Positions 1 through 6,174 are shown, counted from the stretch's first letter. The stretch: 7,969 bases of DNA from Chloroflexota bacterium (GCA_902810755.1 CADDYT010000216.1:1-7969); one strand, 5' to 3'. The notes: generated by a model from the sequence alone, not told the origin. Numbers and translations: made by a program.

Positions 1-33
1 TCCCATGCAGGCCAGCGTGTCCCATGCAGGCCA
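1..33. repeat. 14-bp direct repeat, two copies
   Basis: TCCCATGCAGGCCA occurs at 1-14 and again at 20-33, separated by GCGTG, giving a 19-bp period. The second copy runs into the left arm of the large inverted repeat that starts at 27. The first copy begins at the window edge, so more copies may lie upstream. The core GCAGGCCA also recurs in the repeat cluster at the other end of the window. Confidence 0.85.
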
Positions 34-123
34 CCCGCAAGGGATGGCCCTACTATAGACGATAGCTTTTCAGGTTTTGCAATACGGTTGTGTATAGTAG
101 GGCCATCCCTTGCGGGTGGCCTG
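27..123. repeat. Perfect 31-bp inverted repeat with 35-bp spacer
   Basis: Bases 27-57 are the exact reverse complement of 93-123; I paired all 31 positions one by one. After one G/G mismatch (58/92) two more pairs follow (59-60 with 90-91). The spacer 58-92 is more AT-rich than the arms. As RNA this would be a very stable long hairpin; as DNA it resembles a BIME-like pair of inverted REP elements or a very short MITE. I see no target-site duplication at the outer edges and no ORF inside. It lies about 130 bp upstream of pstC. Confidence 0.9.
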
Positions 124-216
124 AGGGGCGGGGCGGGCCTGGGAGAAGATGTCCAGAATACGGTCTGTGCCATGCCGCTCATCCTTGCGGGTGGCCTGAG
201 GGGCGGGGCTGGCCTG
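108..216. repeat. 34-bp direct repeat (108-141 and 183-216)
   Basis: The 34-base unit at 108-141 returns at 183-216 with one mismatch (G135 versus T210); the first 27 bases are identical. The first copy overlaps the right arm of the 31-bp inverted repeat, so the second copy is an extra partial arm lying closer to pstC. The 41 bases between the copies (142-182) show nothing recognisable. Confidence 0.88.
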
Positions 217-239
217 CGCCCCGGGCCCACTGACCGACC

Positions 240-248
240 GGAAGGAGG
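240..248 (+). promoter_or_regulatory. Shine-Dalgarno of pstC
   Basis: GGAAGGAGG lies five bases before the GTG at 254. It fixes that GTG as the start of pstC, where no ATG is available nearby. Confidence 0.75.
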
Positions 249-253
249 ATAAA

Positions 254-1207
254 GTGTTACAAGCGCAACAGATACCAGCTACCCGTATGCGGCGGGTGCA
301 TGTGAGCGATCAGGTGGCACGTGGAGTGTTCCTGCTCTGTGCGGCATTGCTCATTGTCGTGATTATCAGTGTCTTTGTCTTCATTGGCATGAATGCTTTC
401 CGCGTTTTCAGCGAGGGAGCGAATCTGAAAGAGTTCTTTTTCGGCACAAACTGGGATCCGACCGGTAATAATGATCTTAATGGCAATCCCAGTTATGGCG
501 CCGGGGGGCTGATTCTCGGTTCCATCGTGATTACCTTTTTCTCTGTGCTGATTGCTACCCCGCTGGCAATTGGTCTGGCAGTCTGCTTTACCGAGGTGGC
601 GCCGCGCTGGCTGACACGTGTGTTACAACCATTGATCGAGCTTTTTACGGGCATGCCCTCGGTAGTGGTTGGCTTCCTGGGCCTTGTCATTCTGGTACCA
701 TTTTTGCAAAGAGTTTCTTCGCCCATCACCGGCGGCATCGCGACGGGCGGCTACGGCTGGGGCGCGGCCATTCTGGTGCTGGTCATCATGATTTTGCCCA
801 CGATTATCAGTATCTCCATTGATGCGCTGCGAGCCGTACCGGGCAGCGTGCGCGAGGCAAGTCTGGCGCTGGGTTCCACGCGCTGGCAGATGATGTCACA
901 GGCGATTATCCCCGCCGCCGGTCCTGGCCTGGCAACGGCGGTTGTGCTGGGCATGGCGCGCGCTATCGGCGAGACGCTGGCGGTCAGCATGGTGCTGAAC
1001 GGCTCCAGCCTGCCCCGGATGCTGTTTAGCCTTTCCGTCTTCTTTCAGCCAAACGTCAATATTACCAATGCCATCGTCAACGACTTCGGAGAGACCGCCG
1101 GGCCATCACGCGACGCCTACTGGACGCTGGCGTTCGTGCTGCTCGCCATCTCCTTCCTGTTCATCTGTATCAGCCGCTATCTGGCCAGCAGAGGGGTGTA
1201 TAAATGA
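254..1207 (+). CDS. pstC: Phosphate ABC transporter permease PstC
   Basis: Inner-membrane permease that pairs with PstA to form the phosphate channel of the PstSCAB importer. The 317-residue product has the family's usual length. Six hydrophobic segments are visible, at about 22-46, 85-112, 121-150, 168-190, 221-247 and 289-309. The cytoplasmic EAA coupling loop, which contacts the ATPase, spans about 201-220 (EASLALGSTRWQ...) and is followed by the permease-typical ARAIGETLA stretch near 235-243. LPTIISISIDALRAVP at 181-196 is also typical of PstC. The start is a GTG supported by a strong ribosome-binding site. The stop overlaps the pstA start as ATGA, implying coupled translation. No clear promoter was found between the upstream repeats and the start. 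The pstS gene is not seen and may lie upstream of the window. Family assignment is secure. Confidence 0.96.
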   Translation: MLQAQQIPATRMRRVHVSDQVARGVFLLCAALLIVVIISVFVFIGMNAFRVFSEGANLKEFFFGTNWDPTGNNDLNGNPSYGAGGLILGSIVITFFSVLIATPLAIGLAVCFTEVAPRWLTRVLQPLIELFTGMPSVVVGFLGLVILVPFLQRVSSPITGGIATGGYGWGAAILVLVIMILPTIISISIDALRAVPGSVREASLALGSTRWQMMSQAIIPAAGPGLATAVVLGMARAIGETLAVSMVLNGSSLPRMLFSLSVFFQPNVNITNAIVNDFGETAGPSRDAYWTLAFVLLAISFLFICISRYLASRGVYK

Positions 1208-2130
1208 GTCAACAGGTGCAAACCTTGCCCGCTACCGGGGCAGCAATCAGGAGCGAGCGCAGGCGTAGTGTGCAGGCTATGCACGCCAGAAACCGTATTG
1301 CGCTTGGCATACTCTGGGTCATCACAACCATTGTCGCGCTCATCTTCATCGCGATTATCGTTTATCTGATCGTCCAGGGCTTTGGCTCGCTCTTTAATCC
1401 CACCTTCTATTCGGCGGGGGACGCGGGCATTGCGCCACAGTTGTTCAACACCTTCTACATGCTGATCCTCTCCGAACTCTTCCTGTTCCCGATTGCGCTG
1501 GCCGCCGCCATTTATCTGATAGAATACGCGCCGCAGGGACGACTGGTCACGATCATTCACTTCGCGGCGGAGACGCTGGCCGGGGTGCCGTCTATCGTGC
1601 TGGGTCTCTTCGGTTTTATCGTTTTCGGCTCCTATCTCGGCTTTCACTTCAGCCGTATCGCCGGGGCGCTGACCCTGCTCTGCCTGAATCTGCCGATTGC
1701 CCTGCGTCTCTTCGAGGATGCGCTGGCTGCCGTTCCGCGCGAGTTGAGAGAGGGCAGCCTGGCGCTGGGCGCGACGAAGTGGCAGGCGATTCGCAGCGTC
1801 GTCCTGCCCTCTGCCCTGCCCGGTATCGTCACAGGGCTGATTCTCTCCGCAGGTAAGATCATTGGTGAGGCGGCCGCGCTCATCTTTACGACCGGCGCCT
1901 TCAACCCGCCCAACGTCTTCACGCTCAACCCGTTGATCGGCAGCGATACGCTCACCATTCACCTCTGGTACATCTTAACGCAAGGCGCTGGCTCTACCAG
2001 CCTGACGGCGCAACAGGCAAATGTTGTCTCAGCAGGCTCGGCGACGCTGCTGATCCTGATTCTTCTCGCCATCAACCTGGGTGCGCGAGGCATCGGTCGT
2101 CTCATTACACGTCGTGTGACTGCCGCGTAA
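1204..2130 (+). CDS. pstA: Phosphate ABC transporter permease PstA
   Basis: Second inner-membrane permease of the high-affinity phosphate importer. The 308-residue product carries a basic N-terminal tail of about 30 residues, then hydrophobic segments at about 33-58, 78-108, 112-143, 150-170, 205-229 and 278-300. Its EAA loop, REGSLALGATKWQAI, begins at about 182, and GKIIGEAAAL near 217-226 matches the conserved PstA segment after the loop. ETLAGVPSIVLGLFG at 123-137 is another PstA hallmark. The ATG shares bases with the pstC stop (ATGA), so the two permeases are probably translated in step and made in equal amounts. A GAGGGG sequence just upstream serves as the ribosome-binding site inside the end of pstC. 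Nothing suggests truncation. Confidence 0.96.
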   Translation: MSQQVQTLPATGAAIRSERRRSVQAMHARNRIALGILWVITTIVALIFIAIIVYLIVQGFGSLFNPTFYSAGDAGIAPQLFNTFYMLILSELFLFPIALAAAIYLIEYAPQGRLVTIIHFAAETLAGVPSIVLGLFGFIVFGSYLGFHFSRIAGALTLLCLNLPIALRLFEDALAAVPRELREGSLALGATKWQAIRSVVLPSALPGIVTGLILSAGKIIGEAAALIFTTGAFNPPNVFTLNPLIGSDTLTIHLWYILTQGAGSTSLTAQQANVVSAGSATLLILILLAINLGARGIGRLITRRVTAA

Positions 2131-2163
2131 ACACCGGCAGCGTAGAGAAAGGGGTCATCAACC

Positions 2164-2388
2164 ATGCACAACCAGATAGATCTGTCCGGTGGAGAAAACC
2201 TGAAAGTGCCTGAAGGCGCCAGCATTTGCTCGCGCAAGGTCGCGCGCAGCGGCCATATCTCTTTCGAGGGACACCCGTACTTTATTAGCAAATCGCTCGC
2301 CGGGCGCTACATTCGACTGATTATTCTTGATAACCGCCTGATCGTCGATACGGCTATTCCGCTGCACAAGGAATACCGGCTGGCCTGA
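2164..2388 (+). CDS. Small protein of the pst operon; transposase C-terminal beta-barrel-like
   Basis: Product of 74 residues, between pstA (33 bp upstream) and pstB (24 bp downstream). A good ribosome-binding site (GAAAGGGG, 2147-2154) lies nine bases before the ATG, so it looks like a real operon member. No signal peptide or membrane segment is visible. Residues 26-62 alternate hydrophobic and polar positions as in a small beta-barrel. The pattern V-x3-G-HISF-x-G-x2-Y-x-I-x-K-x-LAG-x-Y-I, then DNRLIVD, resembles from memory the small C-terminal beta-barrel of IS481/IS21-type DDE transposases (typically G-x-ISF-x-G-x-x-Y-x-V-G-x-x-LAG). No catalytic domain accompanies it. It may be a transposase-derived domain now acting alone, possibly binding nucleic acid, or an unrelated barrel with convergent sequence. 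Its function is unknown; a role in phosphate uptake is inferred only from position. Confidence 0.75.
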   Translation: MHNQIDLSGGENLKVPEGASICSRKVARSGHISFEGHPYFISKSLAGRYIRLIILDNRLIVDTAIPLHKEYRLA

Positions 2389-2412
2389 CGCTTTTTCAGG
2401 ATAGGAGCATCT

Positions 2413-3366
2413 ATGCAGCAACAACCACAACGTCCATACAATACCGTGCAAACTGAACCATATCTCGACGCGCCCGGCTTGACCCCTGTGCAGGATACAG
2501 CCGGTGAGTCGACGGATGGTATGCAGAGGCCAGGGCGGCCAAAGGTCTCACCGCGATGGGTAGAGAGGCAGGTCACGGATTCCTCACAGCAACCGCAGAT
2601 GCTGCTCAATGCGAACGCGGAGACGCTCATCGATGTCAGAAAACTGAACTTTTTCTACGGCTCGAAGCAGGCGCTGTTTGAGGTCTCGCTGCCCATTCTC
2701 AAAAACCAGGTCACGGCCCTTATCGGTCCGTCCGGCTGCGGCAAATCGACCTTCCTGCGCACGCTTGACCGCATGAATGACCTGATTCCCGGCACGCGCA
2801 CCCAGGGCGAGGCCATCATGGGCGGGCGCAATATCTATGATAAAGCGGTAGACGTGGTAGAACTGCGCCAGATGATCGGCATGGTTTTCCAGCGTCCGAA
2901 CCCGTTCCCGAAATCCATCTTTGAGAACGTCGCCTACGGCCTGCGCATTCAGGGTAAGACAAAAGGGCTGGCCGAGGCGGTGGAGCGGAGCCTGATCGAG
3001 GCAGCGTTATGGGACGAGGTAAAAGACCGGCTCAATACCTCCGCGCTGGGCCTCTCCGGCGGGCAGCAGCAGCGGCTCTGCATCGCGCGCGCGCTGGCAG
3101 TGCGCCCGCAGGTGCTGCTCATGGACGAACCGTGTTCCGCGCTCGACCCCATCGCCACGCTCAAGATTGAGGAATTGATTACGGCGCTGGCAAAAGAGTA
3201 TACTATCGTTATCGTAACGCACAATATGCAACAGGCGGCTCGCGTCTCGCAGTATACCGGCTTCTTCCTCTCCGGCAGGCTCATCGAATTCGGCCCGACG
3301 GTTGAGATTTTCGAGCATCCCGGAAAGAAGGAGACGGAGGACTATATCAGCGGGCGCTTTGGTTGA
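2413..3366 (+). CDS. pstB: Phosphate ABC transporter ATPase PstB
   Basis: ATP-binding subunit that drives the PstCA channel from the cytoplasmic face. All ABC motifs are present: Walker [10 protein letters not shown] (105-113), Q-loop Q160, signature LSGGQQQR (214-221), Walker B LLMDEP (235-240), D-loop SALD (242-245) and switch His270. The segments [13 protein letters not shown] and [13 protein letters not shown] are typical of PstB rather than other ABC ATPases. At 317 residues it is about 60 longer than a usual PstB (around 250-260). The excess is an N-terminal tail of about 68 residues rich in Gln, Pro and Thr, likely disordered. The long start is favoured because TAGGAG lies five bases upstream of this ATG; an internal ATG (codon 37) is the only nearby alternative. 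It follows the small protein gene by 24 bp. Confidence 0.96.
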   Translation: MQQQPQRPYNTVQTEPYLDAPGLTPVQDTAGESTDGMQRPGRPKVSPRWVERQVTDSSQQPQMLLNANAETLIDVRKLNFFYGSKQALFEVSLPILKNQVTALIGPSGCGKSTFLRTLDRMNDLIPGTRTQGEAIMGGRNIYDKAVDVVELRQMIGMVFQRPNPFPKSIFENVAYGLRIQGKTKGLAEAVERSLIEAALWDEVKDRLNTSALGLSGGQQQRLCIARALAVRPQVLLMDEPCSALDPIATLKIEELITALAKEYTIVIVTHNMQQAARVSQYTGFFLSGRLIEFGPTVEIFEHPGKKETEDYISGRFG

Positions 3367-3386
3367 TGGAAGTTTCCGCATGGAGG

Positions 3387-3407
3387 GGGTATGCCTCGTG
3401 CGTACCC
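3387..3407 (+). promoter_or_regulatory. Hairpin between pstB and the response regulator
   Basis: Bases 3387-3394 (GGGTATGC) pair with 3400-3407 (GCGTACCC) around a five-base loop; seven of the eight pairs are Watson-Crick and one is T/G. The stem contains the end of a strong purine-rich Shine-Dalgarno (3382-3389) and the ATG at 3391. No T-run follows, so it is not a standard terminator. It ends 12 bases before the regulator's ATG and could influence its translation or mRNA stability. Function is inference. Confidence 0.55.
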
Positions 3408-3444
3408 ACAAGATAGAGCATGGCACGGACAATTCTGGTTGTAG
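3391..3444 (+). CDS. Possible 17-codon leader ORF overlapping the regulator start
   Basis: An ATG preceded at four bases by GGAGG (within GGAGGGGG, 3382-3389) opens a 17-residue frame, MPRAYPQDRAWHGQFWL, that stops at 3442-3444. It overlaps the first 25 bases of the response regulator gene in a different frame. The ribosome-binding site is much stronger than the one in front of the regulator, which is why I list it. It could couple or dampen translation of the regulator. It may equally be a chance ORF; no homology is recognised. Confidence 0.3.
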   Translation: MPRAYPQDRAWHGQFWL

Positions 3445-4163
3445 ACGACGAACCGGTGCTGGTAGATACCATTGCCTACAACCTGGAACAGGCGGGCTAC
3501 CAGGTGATTACGGCAGCCGACGGCGCCAGCGCGCTGGAGGCGGCGCAACGTACCACCCCTGACCTGATTATACTCGATATTATGCTGCCGGAGATGGATG
3601 GGCTGGAAGTCTGTCGGCAGTTACGCCGTGAGAAAAACACGGCCACCACCCCGATTATGATGCTCACCGCTAAGGGCGATGAGATCGATAAAGTTGTCGG
3701 GCTGGAAGTGGGGGCCGACGACTATGTGACCAAACCCTTCGGGCGGCGCGAACTGTTGGCCCGCGTGCGCGCGCTGTTGCGCCGGGCCGAATATGTTCCC
3801 GCCGGAGCAGCCGAGGAGCGCGCGCCGCAGGAACAGGCTGCCAGCGAGGTGCCGCGCCCCGGTCGCGAACTGGTGGCGGGGCCGCTGCGCATCGACCTCG
3901 CCGGGCGGCGCGTCTTCTGTCGCGGCCAGGAGTTTGAACTGCAACCCAAACAGTTCGACCTGCTCGCCTTCCTCGTGCGCAATCGCGGCACCGTGCTGAC
4001 TCGCGACCAGCTGCTGCACAACGTCTGGGGCTACGACTACGCGGGCGATACGCGCACCGTCGATGTCCACATCCGCTGGCTGCGCGAGAAAATCGAAGAA
4101 GACCCTGCCAACCCGCGCCTCATCCAGACCGTGCGCGGCGTCGGCTATGCCTTTCGCTGGTAA
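3420..4163 (+). CDS. OmpR/PhoB-family response regulator
   Basis: Two-domain transcription factor of 247 residues. The receiver domain (about 3-120) has the acidic pair D9/D10, the phosphoacceptor D53 (ILDIMLPEMDG), T83 and the invariant K105 in KPF. A Glu/Ala/Pro-rich linker of roughly 30 residues (about 124-152) leads to a winged-helix DNA-binding domain (about 153-247). Its recognition helix lies near TRTVDVHIRWLREKI (211-225) and it ends in the typical VRGVGYAFRW. Its position 53 bp after pstB makes a PhoB/PhoP-like phosphate-response role likely; this is context, not sequence proof. An in-frame stop at 3414 makes the ATG at 3420 the first possible start, yet its ribosome-binding site (GATAGAG) is weak. 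No histidine kinase lies beside it in this window, so its partner kinase is elsewhere or absent. Confidence 0.93.
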   Translation: MARTILVVDDEPVLVDTIAYNLEQAGYQVITAADGASALEAAQRTTPDLIILDIMLPEMDGLEVCRQLRREKNTATTPIMMLTAKGDEIDKVVGLEVGADDYVTKPFGRRELLARVRALLRRAEYVPAGAAEERAPQEQAASEVPRPGRELVAGPLRIDLAGRRVFCRGQEFELQPKQFDLLAFLVRNRGTVLTRDQLLHNVWGYDYAGDTRTVDVHIRWLREKIEEDPANPRLIQTVRGVGYAFRW

Positions 4164-4174
4164 AGGAGCAAATG

Positions 4175-4495
4175 ATGCAAGTCATACGCTGGCAGGAGCA
4201 GGAACCGCCGAACGAGCAGGCGTTGCGGCGGCGCATGCAACAGGAGGGTCTCTCGCCCTATAGCTGGTCGAATGGCCCCGGCTTTATTTATGCTGTCCAT
4301 AGCCATCATTATGAAAAAGTGCTGTATTGCGTGCAAGGCTCGATCCGCTTCGTCCTGCCCGATCAACGCGACGCGCAGGGCTGCGAGCTTGCCGTCGATC
4401 TCTTCCCCGGCGATTGCCTGATCCTGCCGCCGGGAACGCGCCACAGCGCCTACGTCGGCCCGCAGGGCGTTATCTGCATTGAGGCCCCTGGATAG
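4175..4495 (+). CDS. Small single-domain cupin protein
   Basis: Product of 106 residues forming one double-stranded beta-helix (cupin) domain. Cupin motif 1 is visible as H42-S-H44-HYEKVLYCVQG, with Lys48 where the canonical metal-binding Glu usually stands. Motif 2 is G79-x5-P85-PG-x2-H90. H42, H44 and H90 could still bind a metal. No catalytic or DNA-binding domain is attached, so it may be a small-molecule sensor or a minor enzyme; substrate unknown. AAAGGAG (4162-4168) overlaps the response regulator's stop codon, so translation is probably coupled to it. Two adjacent ATGs (4172 and 4175) are possible; 4175 gives the better six-base spacing. It takes the place where phoU or a sensor kinase gene might be expected, but nothing in the sequence shows a phosphate-related job. 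Confidence 0.82.
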   Translation: MQVIRWQEQEPPNEQALRRRMQQEGLSPYSWSNGPGFIYAVHSHHYEKVLYCVQGSIRFVLPDQRDAQGCELAVDLFPGDCLILPPGTRHSAYVGPQGVICIEAPG

Positions 4496-4504
4496 CAAGC
4501 CTCG

Positions 4505-4540
4505 CGGACATGTCATGCTGAGCGCAGCATGGCACGTCCG
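4505..4540. terminator. Strong hairpin between convergent genes, probable bidirectional terminator
   Basis: Bases 4505-4520 pair with 4525-4540 around the loop AGCG; of 16 positions one is an A/C mismatch and one a T/G pair. It begins ten bases after the cupin stop and ends 27 bases before the end of the oppositely oriented Uma2 gene, so it sits where both transcripts must stop. There is no clean T-run on either side, so intrinsic termination is not certain. The core TGTCATGCTGAGCGCAGC resembles, from memory, a dispersed hairpin sequence common in several bacterial genomes. Confidence 0.55.
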
Positions 4541-4567
4541 AGAAATGCGTTCTTTGATATCATGCGA

Positions 4568-5158
4568 TCAGAAAGCATCCATATCGGCGAAAATCTGGCT
4601 CACCTGGCAACGGAAGCCGGGTAGATGAGGCGATTGCAAAACATCACCTTCATAGAGTGTGGACTGTAATTTGAGAGCAGCATTCTCACGCCGGTACACT
4701 TCTACATAACGCTCCTGCCAGTTCACAATCCAGTATTCCAGCACACCGCGTCGTGAGTAGAGCTTCAGCTTGGCTTTGCGGTCACGCACAGCATTGGTTG
4801 TACCGGGTGAAAGCACCTCCACCACTAATTCAGGAGCCGCGTGCAGCTTCCCATCTGGCTCAAGAGCTGCTGCCAACCTTTCTCTGCTGATCCAGATCAC
4901 ATCGGGAGCGACATCATCGTCGTCATCAAAGATAATTCCTGGTGCTACATTAGCGCGGCCAGCTTTTGTCTCCCGACTCCAGACCTGAAGTACCTCCCAT
5001 ACCTGGTTGGCAACGAACTGGTGATGCCAGTGGGGCTGTTTTGACATATACAATTCTCCATCGACGATTTCGTACCGCTTGCCGTCATCAGGCAATGCTT
5101 CCAGGTCTTTAGATGTCCAGCGCAAAGAAGCCATATCTGCACCTGTTCCTTTTGTCAA
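4568..5158 (-). CDS. Uma2 family endonuclease-like protein (DUF820)
   Basis: Product of 196 residues with the PD-(D/E)xK nuclease fold of the Uma2/DUF820 family, whose true role is mostly unproven. Visible family marks are YEIVDGELYMS (29-39), APDVIWIS with D86, PELVVEVLSPGT with E114, and DRKAKLKLYSRRGVLEYWIVN (from 126), where K130 is the likely catalytic lysine. These residues are intact, so the protein may be active. A run of five Asp (78-82) precedes the first acidic motif. The TTG at 5158 is favoured by GAGGTGAG three bases upstream; an in-frame ATG at 5134 (codon 9) is an alternative. By hand count the GC content is about 51 percent (positions 4621-5160), against roughly 65-70 percent in sampled guaA lines, suggesting a separate origin. 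Uma2 genes often occur as scattered paralogues in Chloroflexota and Cyanobacteria. Confidence 0.9.
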   Translation of the reverse strand: MTKGTGADMASLRWTSKDLEALPDDGKRYEIVDGELYMSKQPHWHHQFVANQVWEVLQVWSRETKAGRANVAPGIIFDDDDDVAPDVIWISRERLAAALEPDGKLHAAPELVVEVLSPGTTNAVRDRKAKLKLYSRRGVLEYWIVNWQERYVEVYRRENAALKLQSTLYEGDVLQSPHLPGFRCQVSQIFADMDAF

Positions 5159-5187
5159 TTGCTCACCTCTTTCTCGCTTGTAGCCCC

Positions 5188-5193
5188 ATTATA
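5188..5193 (-). promoter_or_regulatory. -10 element for the Uma2 gene
   Basis: Read on the - strand this is a perfect TATAAT, 29 bases upstream of the TTG start. It predicts a transcript beginning near 5181 with a short leader. No convincing -35 box lies 16-18 bases further upstream. Confidence 0.45.
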
Positions 5194-5303
5194 CACCATA
5201 GCAGCCCGTCTGAGGAGACCAGGTATTCGCCATGAGATGTTGACTTTCACTACCTGACGATGGGGGTAAGTCACATACTGCGCCCCGCATGAGACGCCGG
5301 ATG

Positions 5304-5312
5304 TGGTATACT
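5304..5312 (+). promoter_or_regulatory. Extended -10 element for the SDR-guaA pair
   Basis: TGGTATACT matches the extended -10 form TGnTATAAT with one difference. It lies 63 bases before the SDR start and predicts a start of transcription near 5319. No good -35 box is present at the expected distance, which an extended -10 promoter can tolerate. Confidence 0.35.
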
Positions 5313-5375
5313 GCTGCAGGGATAATTTTACTTGACCCACGAGACAGACAGAGGAAAAAGGAAGGCAGAGAATTT

Positions 5376-6137
5376 ATGGGACGACTTGAGGGACGTGTTG
5401 CTTTTGTGACCGGGGCCGGCCGGGGCATCGGCGCGGCGACCGCTCTGCGTCTGGCCGAAGAGGGCGCGCGGGTAGCCCTGGCCGACGTGGATAGCGAAGG
5501 TTGCCAGCAGGTGGCGACGGAGATCGACCGCCTGGGTTCCGAGGCCCTGGTCTTGCGCTGCGATGTCTCCAACAAAGACATGGTGCAGGATTCCATCGAT
5601 GCCACCGCGAGGCAGTTTGGCCGCCTGGATATTCTGGTCAACAACGCGGGCGTCATTCGCGACAATCTGCTCTTTAAGATGAGCGACGAGGACTGGGAAA
5701 CGGTGATGAATGTCCACCTGAAGGGCGCGTTTCTCTGTAGCCGTGCCGCGCAGAAGTACATGGTGGAGCAGCGTTACGGGCGCATCGTCTCGCTCTCCTC
5801 GACCTCGGCGCTGGGCAATCGCGGGCAGGCGAACTATTCGGCGGCCAAGGCCGGTTTGCAGGGCTTCACGCGCACGCTCGCCATCGAACTGGGGCCGTTT
5901 GGCATCACCGTCAACGCTGTCGCCCCCGGCTTCATCGATACCGAGATGACCCGCGCCACCGCTCGCCGTCAGGGCCTGGACCCCGACGAGGTGATCGCGA
6001 ATGCCTCGAAGACCATTCCCGTGCGCCGCGTCGGGCAGCCGCGTGACATCGCCAACGTCATCTGCTTCCTCTGTTCTGACGAGGCAAGCTTTGTCAACGG
6101 CCAGATTATCTACGTGGCCGGTGGCCCCCGTGGTTAA
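5376..6137 (+). CDS. SDR family oxidoreductase, FabG-like
   Basis: Cytoplasmic short-chain dehydrogenase/reductase of 253 residues, the standard classical-SDR length. The cofactor site TGAGRGIG spans 12-19, followed by D63 in CDV, NNAG at 89-92 and the structural N112. The catalytic residues are S142, Y154 and K158 (YSAAK). PGFIDTEMT (184-192) is the usual substrate-loop segment. D37 at the end of the second beta strand favours NAD(H) over NADP(H), so a 3-hydroxyacyl or alcohol dehydrogenase is as likely as the 3-oxoacyl-ACP reductase FabG; the substrate cannot be read from sequence. The ATG at 5376 is chosen over one at 5289 because AAGGAAGG lies upstream at 5358-5365, and the extra 29 residues do not look like an SDR N-terminus. 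guaA follows after 50 bp, probably on the same transcript. Confidence 0.92.
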   Translation: MGRLEGRVAFVTGAGRGIGAATALRLAEEGARVALADVDSEGCQQVATEIDRLGSEALVLRCDVSNKDMVQDSIDATARQFGRLDILVNNAGVIRDNLLFKMSDEDWETVMNVHLKGAFLCSRAAQKYMVEQRYGRIVSLSSTSALGNRGQANYSAAKAGLQGFTRTLAIELGPFGITVNAVAPGFIDTEMTRATARRQGLDPDEVIANASKTIPVRRVGQPRDIANVICFLCSDEASFVNGQIIYVAGGPRG

Positions 6138-6153
6138 TTAGGCGGCTAATGTT

Positions 6154-6172
6154 TCGCACGGATAGCGTGCGA
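6154..6172 (+). promoter_or_regulatory. Perfect 7-bp hairpin before guaA
   Basis: TCGCACG (6154-6160) pairs perfectly with CGTGCGA (6166-6172) around the loop GATAG. It ends two bases before the guaA ribosome-binding site at 6175. No T-run follows, so it is not a terminator. It may be an operator palindrome or an mRNA structure modulating guaA translation; role not known. Confidence 0.45.
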
Positions 6173-6174
6173 CC

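Noticed and set aside
77..98. TTGCAA and TATAGT as a pstC promoter
   Set aside because: The two boxes are only ten bases apart and the second lies within the inverted-repeat arm, so they do not form a usable promoter.
1..216. CRISPR array
   Set aside because: The repeats are few, differ in length, overlap an inverted repeat and lack regular spacers; no cas gene is present.
1177..1962. Long open frame of 261 codons on the - strand inside pstA
   Set aside because: It is antisense to a secure pstA gene, has a composition full of charged residues with no recognisable fold, and is explained by the codon pattern of the + strand gene.
2120..2140. Six-base hairpin CTGCCG / CGGCAG around the pstA stop
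   Set aside because: It is short with a nine-base loop and no T-run, so termination or regulation cannot be supported.
5241..5273. Inverted repeat TGACTT / AAGTCA with a 21-base gap in the divergent region
   Set aside because: Six-base arms this far apart arise often by chance and it does not align with either promoter-like element.
5289..5375. Upstream extension of the SDR gene by 29 residues
   Set aside because: The added residues do not match an SDR N-terminus and would start within the likely promoter; the ATG at 5376 has a reasonable ribosome-binding site and gives the family length.
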